The translations under genes were made by a program, and so were the position numbers. Source: an uncultured Campylobacterales bacterium (GTDB lineage Bacteria; Campylobacterota; Campylobacteria; Campylobacterales; Arcobacteraceae). Taken from it: a stretch of 64,000 bases of DNA. The notes under the pieces were generated by a model. That model was not told the DNA's origin and searched no databases. It was given only the letters and a program-made list of their open reading frames with translations. Location of the stretch: positions 248,001 to 312,000 of the forward strand of contig CANLWY010000002.1 in the NCBI GenBank assembly GCA_947494995.1, written 5' to 3'. Positions 37,563-46,685 of this stretch are shown here, one piece after another (the stretch's first letter is position 1; each line of letters opens with the position of its first letter).

Positions 37563-37955
37563 TTAGACATCACTAAAACTAGCAAAAGCATTTTCAATAC
37601 TTGGAATGGTCTTATAACTAGTTTTTGTTAACCTAACTTTTTTTGTCTTAAGGTCACAAATAGCAATCTTATAACTAGATCCCATATACGGTTCTACAAC
37701 ACAGATAATTTTATCTTCAATCTGTCTTGTTGTGTAAATAGTACCTTGTAAAGAGGTGAAAAAATATTTTGGATAGCTTAAAGGGGTGATTTCAACAATA
37801 TCTATTGCCTCTTCGTTTTCAAGAGTTTGTACAATATCCATTGCATCATCATAACTTTCAAATTGTATACACCAATCATCAAATTTTTTATTAAAATGTA
37901 CAAGATCTTCATCAAGAAAACCACCAGCTAATGACTGTAGAGCAAAGATAGACAC
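37563..37955 (-). CDS. Hypothetical small cytoplasmic protein
   Basis: 130 residues, GTG start at 37955. No recognised domain. The middle has alternating hydrophobic strands (IVEITPLSYPKYFFTSLQGTI) suggesting a small beta-rich fold. It sits alone between the ABC-F gene and a small membrane protein gene, all on the minus strand, with spacers of over 45 bases on each side. Codon use is like its neighbours, so it is probably a real gene, but the function is unknown. Confidence 0.55.
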   Translation of the reverse strand: MSIFALQSLAGGFLDEDLVHFNKKFDDWCIQFESYDDAMDIVQTLENEEAIDIVEITPLSYPKYFFTSLQGTIYTTRQIEDKIICVVEPYMGSSYKIAICDLKTKKVRLTKTSYKTIPSIENAFASFSDV

Positions 37956-38004
37956 AAAACCGCCTTATAGTATAAAATTTCTAAAAATTAATTTTACCAT
38001 ATAT

Positions 38005-38412
38005 TTAAGTAAGACTTTCTTTCTTTAAAACTAAAGCCTTTTTATGTTTTTTCCAAATCCACAAAAAGAAGATTACCCAAGGAATTCCTAAAAAAACCAT
38101 AGAAAATAAAAAACTATTTATTCTCATTTCAAAAGGAAGAAGAAAAGCTAATAAAAACATGATAAAAATATTTAAAGGAGTTAATAAAAAGTTTGAGAAA
38201 GAGCTAACACTCTTTTTGGTTAAAAGTATTTTATAATTTATAGTTGTTACAAAAACGATGGAGAATACTGTAAATACAAAGAAATTACTAAATCCATTAG
38301 GGATAAACATATTTGTCTGTAAAATACTTAATACTAAAGGCAAATATATAAAAGACAAACTTAAAGAGTAAAAAAAACTACTCTTTTGATACTTATTACT
38401 AAATAAATGCAT
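38005..38412 (-). CDS. Small four-helix membrane protein
   Basis: 135 residues with four predicted membrane helices (SLSLSFIYLPLVLSIL; FFVFTVFSIVFVTTI; LNIFIMFLLAFLLPF; FSMVFLGIPWVIFFLWIW) and a basic C-terminal tail (KKHKKALVLKKES). No recognised family. It lies about 50 bases downstream of the pyruvate dehydrogenase operon after a hairpin, so separate transcription or weak readthrough is expected. Confidence 0.6.
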   Translation of the reverse strand: MHLFSNKYQKSSFFYSLSLSFIYLPLVLSILQTNMFIPNGFSNFFVFTVFSIVFVTTINYKILLTKKSVSSFSNFLLTPLNIFIMFLLAFLLPFEMRINSFLFSMVFLGIPWVIFFLWIWKKHKKALVLKKESLT

Positions 38413-38429
38413 CTTAAACGTCCATATTT

Positions 38430-38457
38430 CTATAAAGGAACTTAAATTCCTTTATAG
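38430..38457. terminator. Hairpin at the end of the aceE-aceF-lpd operon
   Basis: An 11-bp perfect stem (38430-38440 with 38447-38457) with 6-base loop starts 5 bases after the lpd stop. On the minus strand no long T-run follows. Confidence 0.5.
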
Positions 38458-38462
38458 TTTAA

Positions 38463-40241
38463 TTATTTTTTCTTAACTGCTTTTGGATTAGGTAAATCTG
38501 TAATACTTCCATGGAAAATTTCTGCACACATTCCTACTGATTCATGTAGTGTTGGGTGCGCATGTATAGTTAATCCAATATCCTCTGCATCACAATCCAT
38601 CTCAAGTGCAAGTGAAATTTCACCAAGTAATTCACCAGCGTTATCTCCAACAATAGCACCACCAATAAGTTGATGTGTATCTTTATCAAAGATAAGTTTT
38701 GTCATACCTGCATCTGCAACATCTGCTGCTAATGCTCTACCTGAAGCTGACCAAGGGAAAGAGGCAACTTCATAGTTAATACCTTGTTCTTTTGCTTCTA
38801 TTTCACTAAGACCAGCTGTTGCTATTTCTGGGAATGTATAAGCAATTCCTGGAATTTGTTTAGGCTCAAAGAATACTTTATGTCCAGCAATAACTTCTGC
38901 TGCAACATGACCTTCATGTACTGCTTTGTGTGCTAACATTGGGCCACCAATAATATCTCCAATAGCAAATATATTAGGAACTTTTGTTTTCATTTGCTTA
39001 TCAACATTAATGAATCCCCACTCGTCTACTTCTACACCAGTGTTTTCAAGACCTATTTTAAGTCCATTTGGAGTTCTACCCATTGCAACAAGTACTGCAT
39101 CATACATTTGAGGTCCATCAGGTGCATTATCACCTTTAAATTCTACATAGATACCATCTTGTTTAGGAATAATTGCTTGAGCTTGAGTTTTAAACATAAA
39201 GTTAAATCTTTTAGCATTTGCTTTTTGATAAACTTTTACAATATCTTTATCAGTTCCTGTCATAACTTGATTACCTCTAATTACAACATCAACTTTACTT
39301 CCAAGTTTCTCATAAACTGTACCCATTTCAAGACCGATGATTCCACCACCCATAATAAGTAATCTTTTTGGAACTTCTTTCACTTCAAGAGCATTTGTAG
39401 AATCCCAAATTCTTGGATCTTCATGTGGAATAAATGACATTTTTGAACTTTGAGAACCTGCTGCAATAATACAATTATCAAAAGTAACTTTTGTTTGTCC
39501 ATCATCTTTAGAATGATTAACAATTACAGAATTATTATCAATAAAACTTGCATGACCTTGTACTACAGTTACCTTTCTCATCTTAGCCATTGCAGATAAG
39601 CCATCAGTAAGTCTTTTTACAACTCCTGCTTTATATGCTGCAACTCCAGGTAAATCAATTGTTGGTTTTGCAAATGAAATACCAGCATGTTCAATATGCT
39701 CAGCTTCTTCAATTACTTTAGCAACGTGAAGTAAAGCTTTTGAAGGAATACATCCAACATTTAAACAAACTCCACCTAAAGTATCATGTCTTTCAACTAA
39801 AACTGTATCTAAACCCAAATCAGCACATCTAAATGCAGCAGAATAACCACCAGGTCCAGCACCAATTACAAGTACTTGCCCTTTTACTTCTTTTGCATTT
39901 GCACTTACTTCAACATTTGTTGGAGCTTGTGCAGCTGTTACACCAGATGACACTGGTGCAGTTTTAACTTCATCTTTTTTTGGTTCTTCTGAACTTGCAC
40001 CTGCAACTTCAACTCTAGCAATTAAATCACCAGAGTTTACTTTATCTCCAACTTTTACAAGGATCTCTTTGATAACTCCTGCATGTGTAGTTGGAACATC
40101 CATTGAAGCTTTTTCAGTCTCTAAAGTAATAAGTCCATCTTCTACTTCTACTTCTTCACCAACTTCAACCATAACTTCTATTAAATCTACATCTTTGTCT
40201 GCACCTAAATCAGGAATCAGAATATCAACTAATGTACTCAC
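38463..40241 (-). CDS. lpdA: Dihydrolipoyl dehydrogenase (E3) with N-terminal lipoyl domain
   Basis: 592 residues. The first ~80 form a lipoyl domain with the modified-lysine motif LETEKASMDVP, then an Ala/Pro/Glu linker, then the flavoprotein disulfide reductase: FAD motif VLVIGAGPGGYSAAF, redox disulfide GGVCLNVGCIPSK, NAD-binding GGGIIGLE and the catalytic HAHPTLHES. It reoxidises dihydrolipoyl groups with NAD+. The added lipoyl domain, nearly identical to those of the neighbouring AceF, adds about 120 residues to the usual ~470. Last gene of the PDH operon, 9 bases after aceF. Confidence 0.95.
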   Translation of the reverse strand: MSTLVDILIPDLGADKDVDLIEVMVEVGEEVEVEDGLITLETEKASMDVPTTHAGVIKEILVKVGDKVNSGDLIARVEVAGASSEEPKKDEVKTAPVSSGVTAAQAPTNVEVSANAKEVKGQVLVIGAGPGGYSAAFRCADLGLDTVLVERHDTLGGVCLNVGCIPSKALLHVAKVIEEAEHIEHAGISFAKPTIDLPGVAAYKAGVVKRLTDGLSAMAKMRKVTVVQGHASFIDNNSVIVNHSKDDGQTKVTFDNCIIAAGSQSSKMSFIPHEDPRIWDSTNALEVKEVPKRLLIMGGGIIGLEMGTVYEKLGSKVDVVIRGNQVMTGTDKDIVKVYQKANAKRFNFMFKTQAQAIIPKQDGIYVEFKGDNAPDGPQMYDAVLVAMGRTPNGLKIGLENTGVEVDEWGFINVDKQMKTKVPNIFAIGDIIGGPMLAHKAVHEGHVAAEVIAGHKVFFEPKQIPGIAYTFPEIATAGLSEIEAKEQGINYEVASFPWSASGRALAADVADAGMTKLIFDKDTHQLIGGAIVGDNAGELLGEISLALEMDCDAEDIGLTIHAHPTLHESVGMCAEIFHGSITDLPNPKAVKKK

Positions 40242-40250
40242 TTTAACTCC

Positions 40251-41981
40251 TTATAGGCTTAATAATCTAATATCGCTTAAAAGCTTAGATATTGTAGTTG
40301 TAAATCTTGCACCATCTGCACCATCAATAACTTTATGATCATAAGATAATGATAATGGTAAAGTAAGTCTTGGAACAAAGTTTTCTCCATCCCAAACCGG
40401 CTTCATTTCAGATTTTGACAATCCTAAAATTGCAACTTCAGGAGCATTGATAATTGGTGTAAACTTAGTACCACCAATACCACCTAATGAAGAAATCGTA
40501 AAGCAAGCACCTTGCATATCTTGTGATTTAAGTTTACCATCTCTTGCTCTAATTGAAACTTCTTTTAACTCTTCAGCAATTTGTTTGAAACCTTTTTTAT
40601 CTACGTCTCTAATTACAGGTACAACTAATCCATTTGGAGTATCAACTGCAACTGCAATATGGAAATATTTTTTCATAACTAAACTTTGACCATCAGGACT
40701 TAATGATGAGTTAAATCTTGGATGAATTTCTAAAGCTTTAGCTACGGCTTTTAATACAAATACTAGTGGAGATAATTTAAATCCATCTGCAATTGCATTT
40801 TGCTCTTTTCTAAATTTTTCCATCTCAGTAATATCTGCTTCATCAAATTGTGTTACGTGAGGCATAGACACTGCATTTCTATGTAATGATGGTCCAGAGA
40901 TTTTTTGAATTCTTGTAAGCTCAACAGTTTCAACATCTCCAAATTGTGAGAAATCAATCTCTTTAAGCTCAGGAAAGTTAAATCCAAGACCAGTTCCTGT
41001 TCCTGCAGCTGCAACAGCAGGTTTAGATAATTGCTCTTTTACATATGCTTTAATATCATCTTTAAGAATTCTTCCTTTTCTACCAGTACCTTTTACAAAA
41101 CCTAAATCAACACCAAACTCTCTTGCAATTTTTCTTACAGATGGAGAAGCATAGATTTTCTTAGATTTTTGTGTTAATACAGAAGTAGCTTCAGGAGCTG
41201 TAACTGCTGCAACTTCTTGAACAGATACAGGAGCTGGTTTTGACTCTTCTTTCGATTCAGTAACAGGAGAAGAAACAGGAGTTGGAAGTTTATTTTCCAT
41301 AACAACAGTTTTAACCATTTTTGCAATTAAGTCTCCACTATTAACCTTATCTCCAGCTTTTACAATTATATCTAAAATCTCACCACCAAAAGGTGCTGGA
41401 ACATCCATAGATGCTTTTTCAGTCTCTAAAGTAATTAGTCCATCATCTAACTCAACAGAATCACCAACTTCAACCATTACATCAATTAAATCAACATCTG
41501 TATCTGCTCCCAAATCTGGAACATATACTTCTTCAACAACAGAACAAATTGTTTGCTCATTTACAAACTGACAAGAGATTTCTGCACCCGCTGCAGAAAT
41601 TGCTTGAAGTTCTGCTTCTGCAGATTTTAAATCCATTGGAGCACCAAGATCAGATGATGCAACAGATTGTTCTACTGCAACTTCTTGAACAGAGGCAACT
41701 TCTTCTACCTTTTCTTCAACTACAGGAGCAGAAGACTCTTCAGCAACTTCAACTCTTGCAATTAAATCACCAGTATTTACTTTATCACCCTCTTTAACAA
41801 GTATCTCCTTTACAATACCACTATGAGTAGTAGGAACATCCATAGATGCTTTTTCTGTTTCAAGTGTGATTAAACCATCTTCTTCTTCAACTGTATCACC
41901 AACAGAAACCATTACTTCAATTAAATCAACGTCAGTATCAGCTCCTAAATCAGGAATAAAAATATCTACTAATGTACTCAC
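40251..41981 (-). CDS. aceF: Pyruvate dehydrogenase E2 (dihydrolipoamide acetyltransferase)
   Basis: 576 residues: two lipoyl domains (each with LETEKASMDVP; around residues 1-80 and 150-230), Ala/Pro/Glu linkers, a subunit-binding domain (YASPSVRKIAREFGVDL) and the acyltransferase core ending in LSLSYDHKVIDGADGARF, where HxxxDG is catalytic. It moves acetyl from lipoyl to CoA. The two lipoyl domains and the one on Lpd start with almost the same VDxxIPDLGADxDVDLI, pointing to duplication within the operon. It sits 10 bases after aceE. Confidence 0.95.
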   Translation of the reverse strand: MSTLVDIFIPDLGADTDVDLIEVMVSVGDTVEEEDGLITLETEKASMDVPTTHSGIVKEILVKEGDKVNTGDLIARVEVAEESSAPVVEEKVEEVASVQEVAVEQSVASSDLGAPMDLKSAEAELQAISAAGAEISCQFVNEQTICSVVEEVYVPDLGADTDVDLIDVMVEVGDSVELDDGLITLETEKASMDVPAPFGGEILDIIVKAGDKVNSGDLIAKMVKTVVMENKLPTPVSSPVTESKEESKPAPVSVQEVAAVTAPEATSVLTQKSKKIYASPSVRKIAREFGVDLGFVKGTGRKGRILKDDIKAYVKEQLSKPAVAAAGTGTGLGFNFPELKEIDFSQFGDVETVELTRIQKISGPSLHRNAVSMPHVTQFDEADITEMEKFRKEQNAIADGFKLSPLVFVLKAVAKALEIHPRFNSSLSPDGQSLVMKKYFHIAVAVDTPNGLVVPVIRDVDKKGFKQIAEELKEVSIRARDGKLKSQDMQGACFTISSLGGIGGTKFTPIINAPEVAILGLSKSEMKPVWDGENFVPRLTLPLSLSYDHKVIDGADGARFTTTISKLLSDIRLLSL

Positions 41982-41991
41982 TTCTTACTCC

Positions 41992-44664
41992 TTATGCTTT
42001 TAATGGATTGATTTTATTTGCATCAATTCCATATTTTTTCATAGCATCTGCAACTACAGACTTTTCAACTTTACCAGCATCTGCTAACTCAGCTAATGTA
42101 GTAAATACAATAAAGTCAGCATCTACTTCAAAGAATTTTCTTAAGTTTGCTCTTGAATCTGATCTACCAAATCCATCAGTACCAAGTGCTTTAAATTGTC
42201 CTTTTACAAATGGAACTAACTGTTCAGAGTATGCTTTCATATAATCTGTTGTAGAGATAATGATATTCTCTTCATCATTTCCAAGCACTTGATCTACGTA
42301 AGGAACTTTGTCTTCACCTTCAATATCAAGTAAGTTAGCTCTATCAACATCTTGTGCTTCTCTTGTTAACTCATTATAAGAAGTTACTGAGAAAATATCA
42401 GATGCAATTCCATACTCATCTGCAAGTACATCAGCAGCAGCTAATACTTGTTGGAAGATTGAACCAGAACCAAGTAATTTAACTTTATAATCATTTTTAG
42501 CTTCTACAGATTTTAATTTATAGATACCTTTTTTAATACCTTCTTCTGCACCCTCTGGCATAGCTGGTTGTTTATAGTTCTCATTTAATGTAGTAATATA
42601 GTAGAATACATCTTCTTGTTTCTCACCATACATTCTTTCAATACCATCTTGAACTACAACAGCTAACTCATATCCATATGTTGGGTCATAAGTTACACAA
42701 TTTGGAATTGTATTTGCAATAATATGTGAATGACCATCTTCGTGTTGTAGACCTTCACCATTTAATGTTGTTCTACCAGATGTTCCTCCAACTAAAAAAC
42801 CTCTTGCCATTTGGTCACCCGCTGCCCAACAAATATCTCCAGTTCTTTGGAATCCAAACATTGAGTAGAAAATATAGAATGGAATCATTGGACAATCATT
42901 TACAGAGTAAGAAGTTGCAGCTGCAACCCAAGAACCCATAGCACCTAATTCATTGATACCTTCTTGAAGTACTTGACCTTTTTTATCTTCTTTATAGAAA
43001 GCAACTTGGTCTCTATCTTGAGGAATATATTTTTGACCTTCATGTGCATAAATACCAATTTGTCTAAACATACCTTCCATACCAAATGTTCTAGCTTCAT
43101 CAGGAACAATTGGAACAATTCTTTTTCCAATTTTTTTATCTTTTACAAGAGCATTTAAAATTCTTACAAAAGCCATAGTTGTAGAGATTTCTCTATCTCC
43201 ACTACCTTTTATAACTGCATCAAATTTTTCTAAAGCAGGAATTTCTAATTTTTGAGTAAACTTATCTCTTCTTTGAGGTAAGAATCCATTAAGCTCTTCT
43301 CTTCTTGCTTTCATATATTTCATCTCTTCTGAATCTTCTGCAGGAACATAGTAAGGGAAGTCCTCTAAATCTTCATCAGATACTGGAATATCAAATCTAT
43401 CTCTAAATTGTCTTAAAGAAGCAGTATCTACTTTTTTAACACCATGAGCAATATTTTTACCTTCAGCAGCATCACCCATTCCATAACCTTTTACTGTTTT
43501 AGCTAAGATTACAATTGGTCTATCTTTAGTTTCTTGTGCTGCTTTATATGCTGCATAAACTTTTACAGGGTCATGACCACCTCTATTTAGTCTCCAAATC
43601 TCATCATCTGACATATTTTCAACTAGTTTTGCTGTCTCAGGATACTTATTAAAGAAGTTCTCTCTTGTATAAGCTCCACCTTTTTGTTTAAAGTTTTGGT
43701 ACTCACCGTCTACAGTCTCTTCCATTAATTGAAGTAATTTACCAGATGTATCTTTTCTTAAAAGCTCATCCCAATGTCTACCCCATACAACTTTAAGAAC
43801 TCTCCATCCATTTCCTCTAAAGTTTCCTTCAAGTTCTTGGATAATTTTACCATTACCTCTTACAGGTCCATCAAGTCTTTGTAAGTTACAGTTAATAACA
43901 AATACTAAATTATCTAAGCCTTCTCTACCTGCAAGTCCAATTGCACCAAGAGATTCTGGCTCATCACACTCGCCATCACCCATATAACAATATACTTTTT
44001 GTTCAGAACAATCTTTAATACCTCTATCAGTTAAGTATTTTAAAAATCTTGCTTGATAAATTGCTTGTATAGGTCCTAATCCCATTGATACAGTAGGGAA
44101 TTGCCAATAGTTAGGCATAAGCTTAGGGTGTGGATAAGATGAAAGTCCATCTTGTAAAGCTTCTTGTCTAAAGTTATCCATCTGAGCTTCAGTAATTCTT
44201 CCTTCAACAAATGATCTTGCATAAATACCTGGAGCAATATGTCCTTGATAAAAAACTAAATCTCCACCATCTTTTTCATTTGGTGCTCTAAAAAAGTGAT
44301 TGAATCCAACATCATATAATGTAGCTGATGATTGAAAAGAAGCGATATGTCCACCTAGTTCTAAGTTCTTTTTAGAAGCTCTTTGAACCATAACAGTTGC
44401 GTTCCATCTAATAATAGATCTAATTTTTCTTTCTAAGTCTCTATTACCTGGCATCTTTGGTTCATTTTCAACATCGATACTATTTAAATATGCAGTTGTA
44501 GCTTTAAATGGTAAGTAAGTACCACTTCTCCTAGCTTTATCAATTAGCTTCTCTAATAAAAAGTGAGCTCTCTTAGGCCCTTCCTCTTCTAAAACTGCAT
44601 CTAACGCATCAATCCACTCAAGAGTTTCTGCTGGATCTATGTCGTTTAAGTTTAAATCTGACAT
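41992..44664 (-). CDS. aceE: Pyruvate dehydrogenase E1, homodimeric type
   Basis: 890 residues, the E. coli AceE type. The thiamine-diphosphate motif is GDGECDEPESLG followed by NLVFVINCNLQRLDG; PTVSMGLGPIQAIYQARF and GEGLQHEDGHSH are also characteristic. It decarboxylates pyruvate and acetylates the lipoyl groups of AceF. The start ATG 44664 has AAGGA upstream. First gene of aceE-aceF-lpd; operator-like palindromes lie 60-130 bases upstream. Many Campylobacterota rely on pyruvate:acceptor oxidoreductase, so a full PDH fits an aerobic or microaerobic Arcobacter lifestyle. Confidence 0.96.
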   Translation of the reverse strand: MSDLNLNDIDPAETLEWIDALDAVLEEEGPKRAHFLLEKLIDKARRSGTYLPFKATTAYLNSIDVENEPKMPGNRDLERKIRSIIRWNATVMVQRASKKNLELGGHIASFQSSATLYDVGFNHFFRAPNEKDGGDLVFYQGHIAPGIYARSFVEGRITEAQMDNFRQEALQDGLSSYPHPKLMPNYWQFPTVSMGLGPIQAIYQARFLKYLTDRGIKDCSEQKVYCYMGDGECDEPESLGAIGLAGREGLDNLVFVINCNLQRLDGPVRGNGKIIQELEGNFRGNGWRVLKVVWGRHWDELLRKDTSGKLLQLMEETVDGEYQNFKQKGGAYTRENFFNKYPETAKLVENMSDDEIWRLNRGGHDPVKVYAAYKAAQETKDRPIVILAKTVKGYGMGDAAEGKNIAHGVKKVDTASLRQFRDRFDIPVSDEDLEDFPYYVPAEDSEEMKYMKARREELNGFLPQRRDKFTQKLEIPALEKFDAVIKGSGDREISTTMAFVRILNALVKDKKIGKRIVPIVPDEARTFGMEGMFRQIGIYAHEGQKYIPQDRDQVAFYKEDKKGQVLQEGINELGAMGSWVAAATSYSVNDCPMIPFYIFYSMFGFQRTGDICWAAGDQMARGFLVGGTSGRTTLNGEGLQHEDGHSHIIANTIPNCVTYDPTYGYELAVVVQDGIERMYGEKQEDVFYYITTLNENYKQPAMPEGAEEGIKKGIYKLKSVEAKNDYKVKLLGSGSIFQQVLAAADVLADEYGIASDIFSVTSYNELTREAQDVDRANLLDIEGEDKVPYVDQVLGNDEENIIISTTDYMKAYSEQLVPFVKGQFKALGTDGFGRSDSRANLRKFFEVDADFIVFTTLAELADAGKVEKSVVADAMKKYGIDANKINPLKA

Positions 44665-44721
44665 TTATTCTTCCTTACTTAAAATTTTCTTAATTTACAG
44701 AATTATTTTTTACATTTCTAC

Positions 44722-44735
44722 TGAACATATGTTCA
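44722..44735. promoter_or_regulatory. Palindromic operator candidate upstream of aceE (site 1)
   Basis: TGAACATATGTTCA is a perfect 14-bp palindrome, 58 bases before the aceE start. The same TGAACATATG recurs at 44780. Between them ATTCGT (44757-44762) and ACGAAT (44772-44777) form a further inverted repeat. Confidence 0.5.
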
Positions 44736-44779
44736 TTATGTAAAAACTATGTAGCTATTCGTACCAAAAAGACGAATTC

Positions 44780-44790
44780 TGAACATATGA
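44780..44790. promoter_or_regulatory. Operator candidate upstream of aceE (site 2)
   Basis: TGAACATATGA repeats ten bases of site 1, with centres about 57 bases apart. The region 44665-44963 holds no gene; it separates aceE from the divergent lipoyl-synthesis genes and could serve both. Confidence 0.4.
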
Positions 44791-44963
44791 TACTTTCTTT
44801 TCGTTAAATTATTCTTAAAATAAATTTTTATACATTTTAGTTTAAGTTTAGATATATACAAATGAAATTATAATGAAAAAAACGCGATAGAAATTAGTTA
44901 TTTTATTTCTAATTTCCAACTTTATTTATAAGATATTATAATACCATAAGGATTTTTAATAGT

Positions 44964-45716
44964 TTGATAAATCAAAATAGTAAATTTAGAGTTATTATTT
45001 CAAATCAAAACTCTGCAAAAGAAAATATGGCTATAGACGAAGCTTTATTAAAATCATTTAAAAGTGATGATTTGCCAATTTTTAGATTATATACTTGGGA
45101 TAAAGATAGCCTTACTATAGGTATCTCTCAAGATATTAAAGACTACAGTTTTTTATCTAATAAAGAGAAGAAAACAGCAAAAAGAATTACCGGTGGTGGT
45201 ATACTTTTTCATGGTCATGATTTATCATACTCTTTAATAATTCCTACTCCTTTATTAAAAGATTATAATATAAAAGAATCTTATGAAAATATATGTTCTT
45301 TTATTTTAGAGTTTTATAGAAAATTAAACCTAAATGTATGTTATGCAAAAGATGATGAAAATATCATACTATCAAAAAGTGAGTATTGCCAAGTTGGGTT
45401 TGAAGCTTATGATATTCTTGTAAATGGACAAAAAATTGGTGGGAATGCACAAAGAAGAACAAAAAAAGCAATTTTTCAACATGGTTCGATACCTATTGTA
45501 ACATCTAATATTAACAATATTGATAAAAAAATTGGTTTGAGTTTAGAGGATATAAATGTAAATATTGAGTTTGATGAAGCGATAGAACTCATGGTTGAAG
45601 CATTTAATGATAGTTTTGATGTTGAATTAATCAATTCAGAACTAACAAATGAAGAAAAAAATTTAAAAAACAACTTATTAAAGGAAAAATATGACTATAG
45701 CAACAAGTCAAACTAA
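44964..45716 (+). CDS. LipM-like octanoyltransferase / lipoate-protein ligase
   Basis: 250 residues, TTG start at 44964. It belongs to the biotin/lipoate ligase fold: RITGGGILFHGHDLSYS, and QKIGGNAQRRTKKAIFQHGSI around the ligand-binding lysine. It lacks the C-terminal domain of E. coli LplA, and C142 (SEYCQVGFEAYDI) sits where I recall the catalytic cysteine of Bacillus LipM. With lipA next to it and no lipB seen, an octanoyl-ACP:protein octanoyltransferase is the best reading; lipoate scavenging is the alternative. The 3' end overlaps lipA by 26 bases. It would feed the adjacent PDH complex. Confidence 0.8.
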   Translation: MINQNSKFRVIISNQNSAKENMAIDEALLKSFKSDDLPIFRLYTWDKDSLTIGISQDIKDYSFLSNKEKKTAKRITGGGILFHGHDLSYSLIIPTPLLKDYNIKESYENICSFILEFYRKLNLNVCYAKDDENIILSKSEYCQVGFEAYDILVNGQKIGGNAQRRTKKAIFQHGSIPIVTSNINNIDKKIGLSLEDINVNIEFDEAIELMVEAFNDSFDVELINSELTNEEKNLKNNLLKEKYDYSNKSN

Positions 45717-46626
45717 ATCAAGAGTTGATTTTACAACTGAGCCTAAAAAGAAAGTAGAATTTAAAAAACCAGAATGGCTTAGAAAAAAACTTGTTCCACA
45801 CGCACAAAAAGAGATGGAAGCACTTCTAGGAGAACATGGATTACATACAATCTGTCAAGAAGCAAAATGTCCAAATATATCTGAGTGTTATGCTAAAAAA
45901 AATGCAACATTTCTAATTCTTGGAAATATCTGTACAAGAAGATGTACATACTGTAATGTACATACAGGTAAACCAACAGAAGTTGATATTGCTGAAGTAG
46001 AGGGTGTTACAGATTCAGTAATCAAACTTGGACTTAAATTTGTTGTTATTACATCTCCTGCTAGAGATGATTTAAAAGATGGCGGAGCACAACAGTTTTA
46101 TAGAGTTACTCAAAATATCTTAAAGAAATCTCCAGGAACTCAAGTTGAAATCTTAGTACCTGATTTTCAAGGAAAAGAAGAAGCTATTCAAACAGTAGTT
46201 GATAGTGGTGCTGTTATTCTAGGACACAATATTGAAACAGTTCCATCTTTATATCATATTAGAAGAAATGCTTCTTATGAAAGGTCATTAGAAGTTCTTA
46301 GAAAGATGAAAGAATTAGGTGGAAAAAAAGTTAAAACTAAATCAGCCCTTATGGTTGGTCTTGGAGAAACTGAAGAAGAGATGGTTCAAGTATTTAAAGA
46401 CCTAAGAGAAGTTGGGTGTGACTTTTTAAGTATTGGTCAATATCTAGCTCCAAGTGGAGATTATGAAAAGGTAAAAGAGTTTGTAAAACCTGAACAGTTT
46501 GATAGATATAAAAAACTAGCAAAAGAGCTTGGTTTTTCATATGTTCACTCAACTCCATATGCTAGAAGTTCTTATTTAGCTCACGAGTATTTATCAAATG
46601 CTGAAGATGAGACTCTTTTAGACTAA
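45691..46626 (+). CDS. lipA: Lipoyl synthase
   Basis: 311 residues. The N-terminal auxiliary cluster cysteines are in CQEAKCPNISEC, and the radical-SAM cluster is CTRRCTYC; RNASYERSLEVL and the C-terminal ARSSYLA motif complete the family set. It inserts two sulfurs into the octanoyl chain on lipoyl domains. ATG 45691 lies within the end of the preceding gene with AAAGGAAAAAT upstream, so the two genes are coupled. Its products are needed for AceF and Lpd, whose operon starts divergently. Confidence 0.96.
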   Translation: MTIATSQTKSRVDFTTEPKKKVEFKKPEWLRKKLVPHAQKEMEALLGEHGLHTICQEAKCPNISECYAKKNATFLILGNICTRRCTYCNVHTGKPTEVDIAEVEGVTDSVIKLGLKFVVITSPARDDLKDGGAQQFYRVTQNILKKSPGTQVEILVPDFQGKEEAIQTVVDSGAVILGHNIETVPSLYHIRRNASYERSLEVLRKMKELGGKKVKTKSALMVGLGETEEEMVQVFKDLREVGCDFLSIGQYLAPSGDYEKVKEFVKPEQFDRYKKLAKELGFSYVHSTPYARSSYLAHEYLSNAEDETLLD

Positions 46627-46653
46627 TATTGTCCACGTAATCTCAACAATTTT

Positions 46654-46685
46654 ATAATATACTCTTTTTTACAGGAGTATATTAT
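46654..46685 (+). promoter_or_regulatory. Hairpin able to mask the ribosome site of the M1-ChaN gene
   Basis: AATATACTC (46656-46664) pairs with GAGTATATT (46675-46683), and two more pairs extend into the ATG. The 3' arm covers part of the AGGAG site and the start codon. The 5' arm overlaps a TATAAT (46653-46658), so a transcript starting just after it would lack the stem while readthrough RNA from lipA would carry it. Confidence 0.4.

Noticed and set aside
41549-41797. Leucine/glutamine-rich frames opposite aceF and other antisense frames
   Set aside because: They are complements of well-supported genes with biased codons and show no domain or ribosome site.
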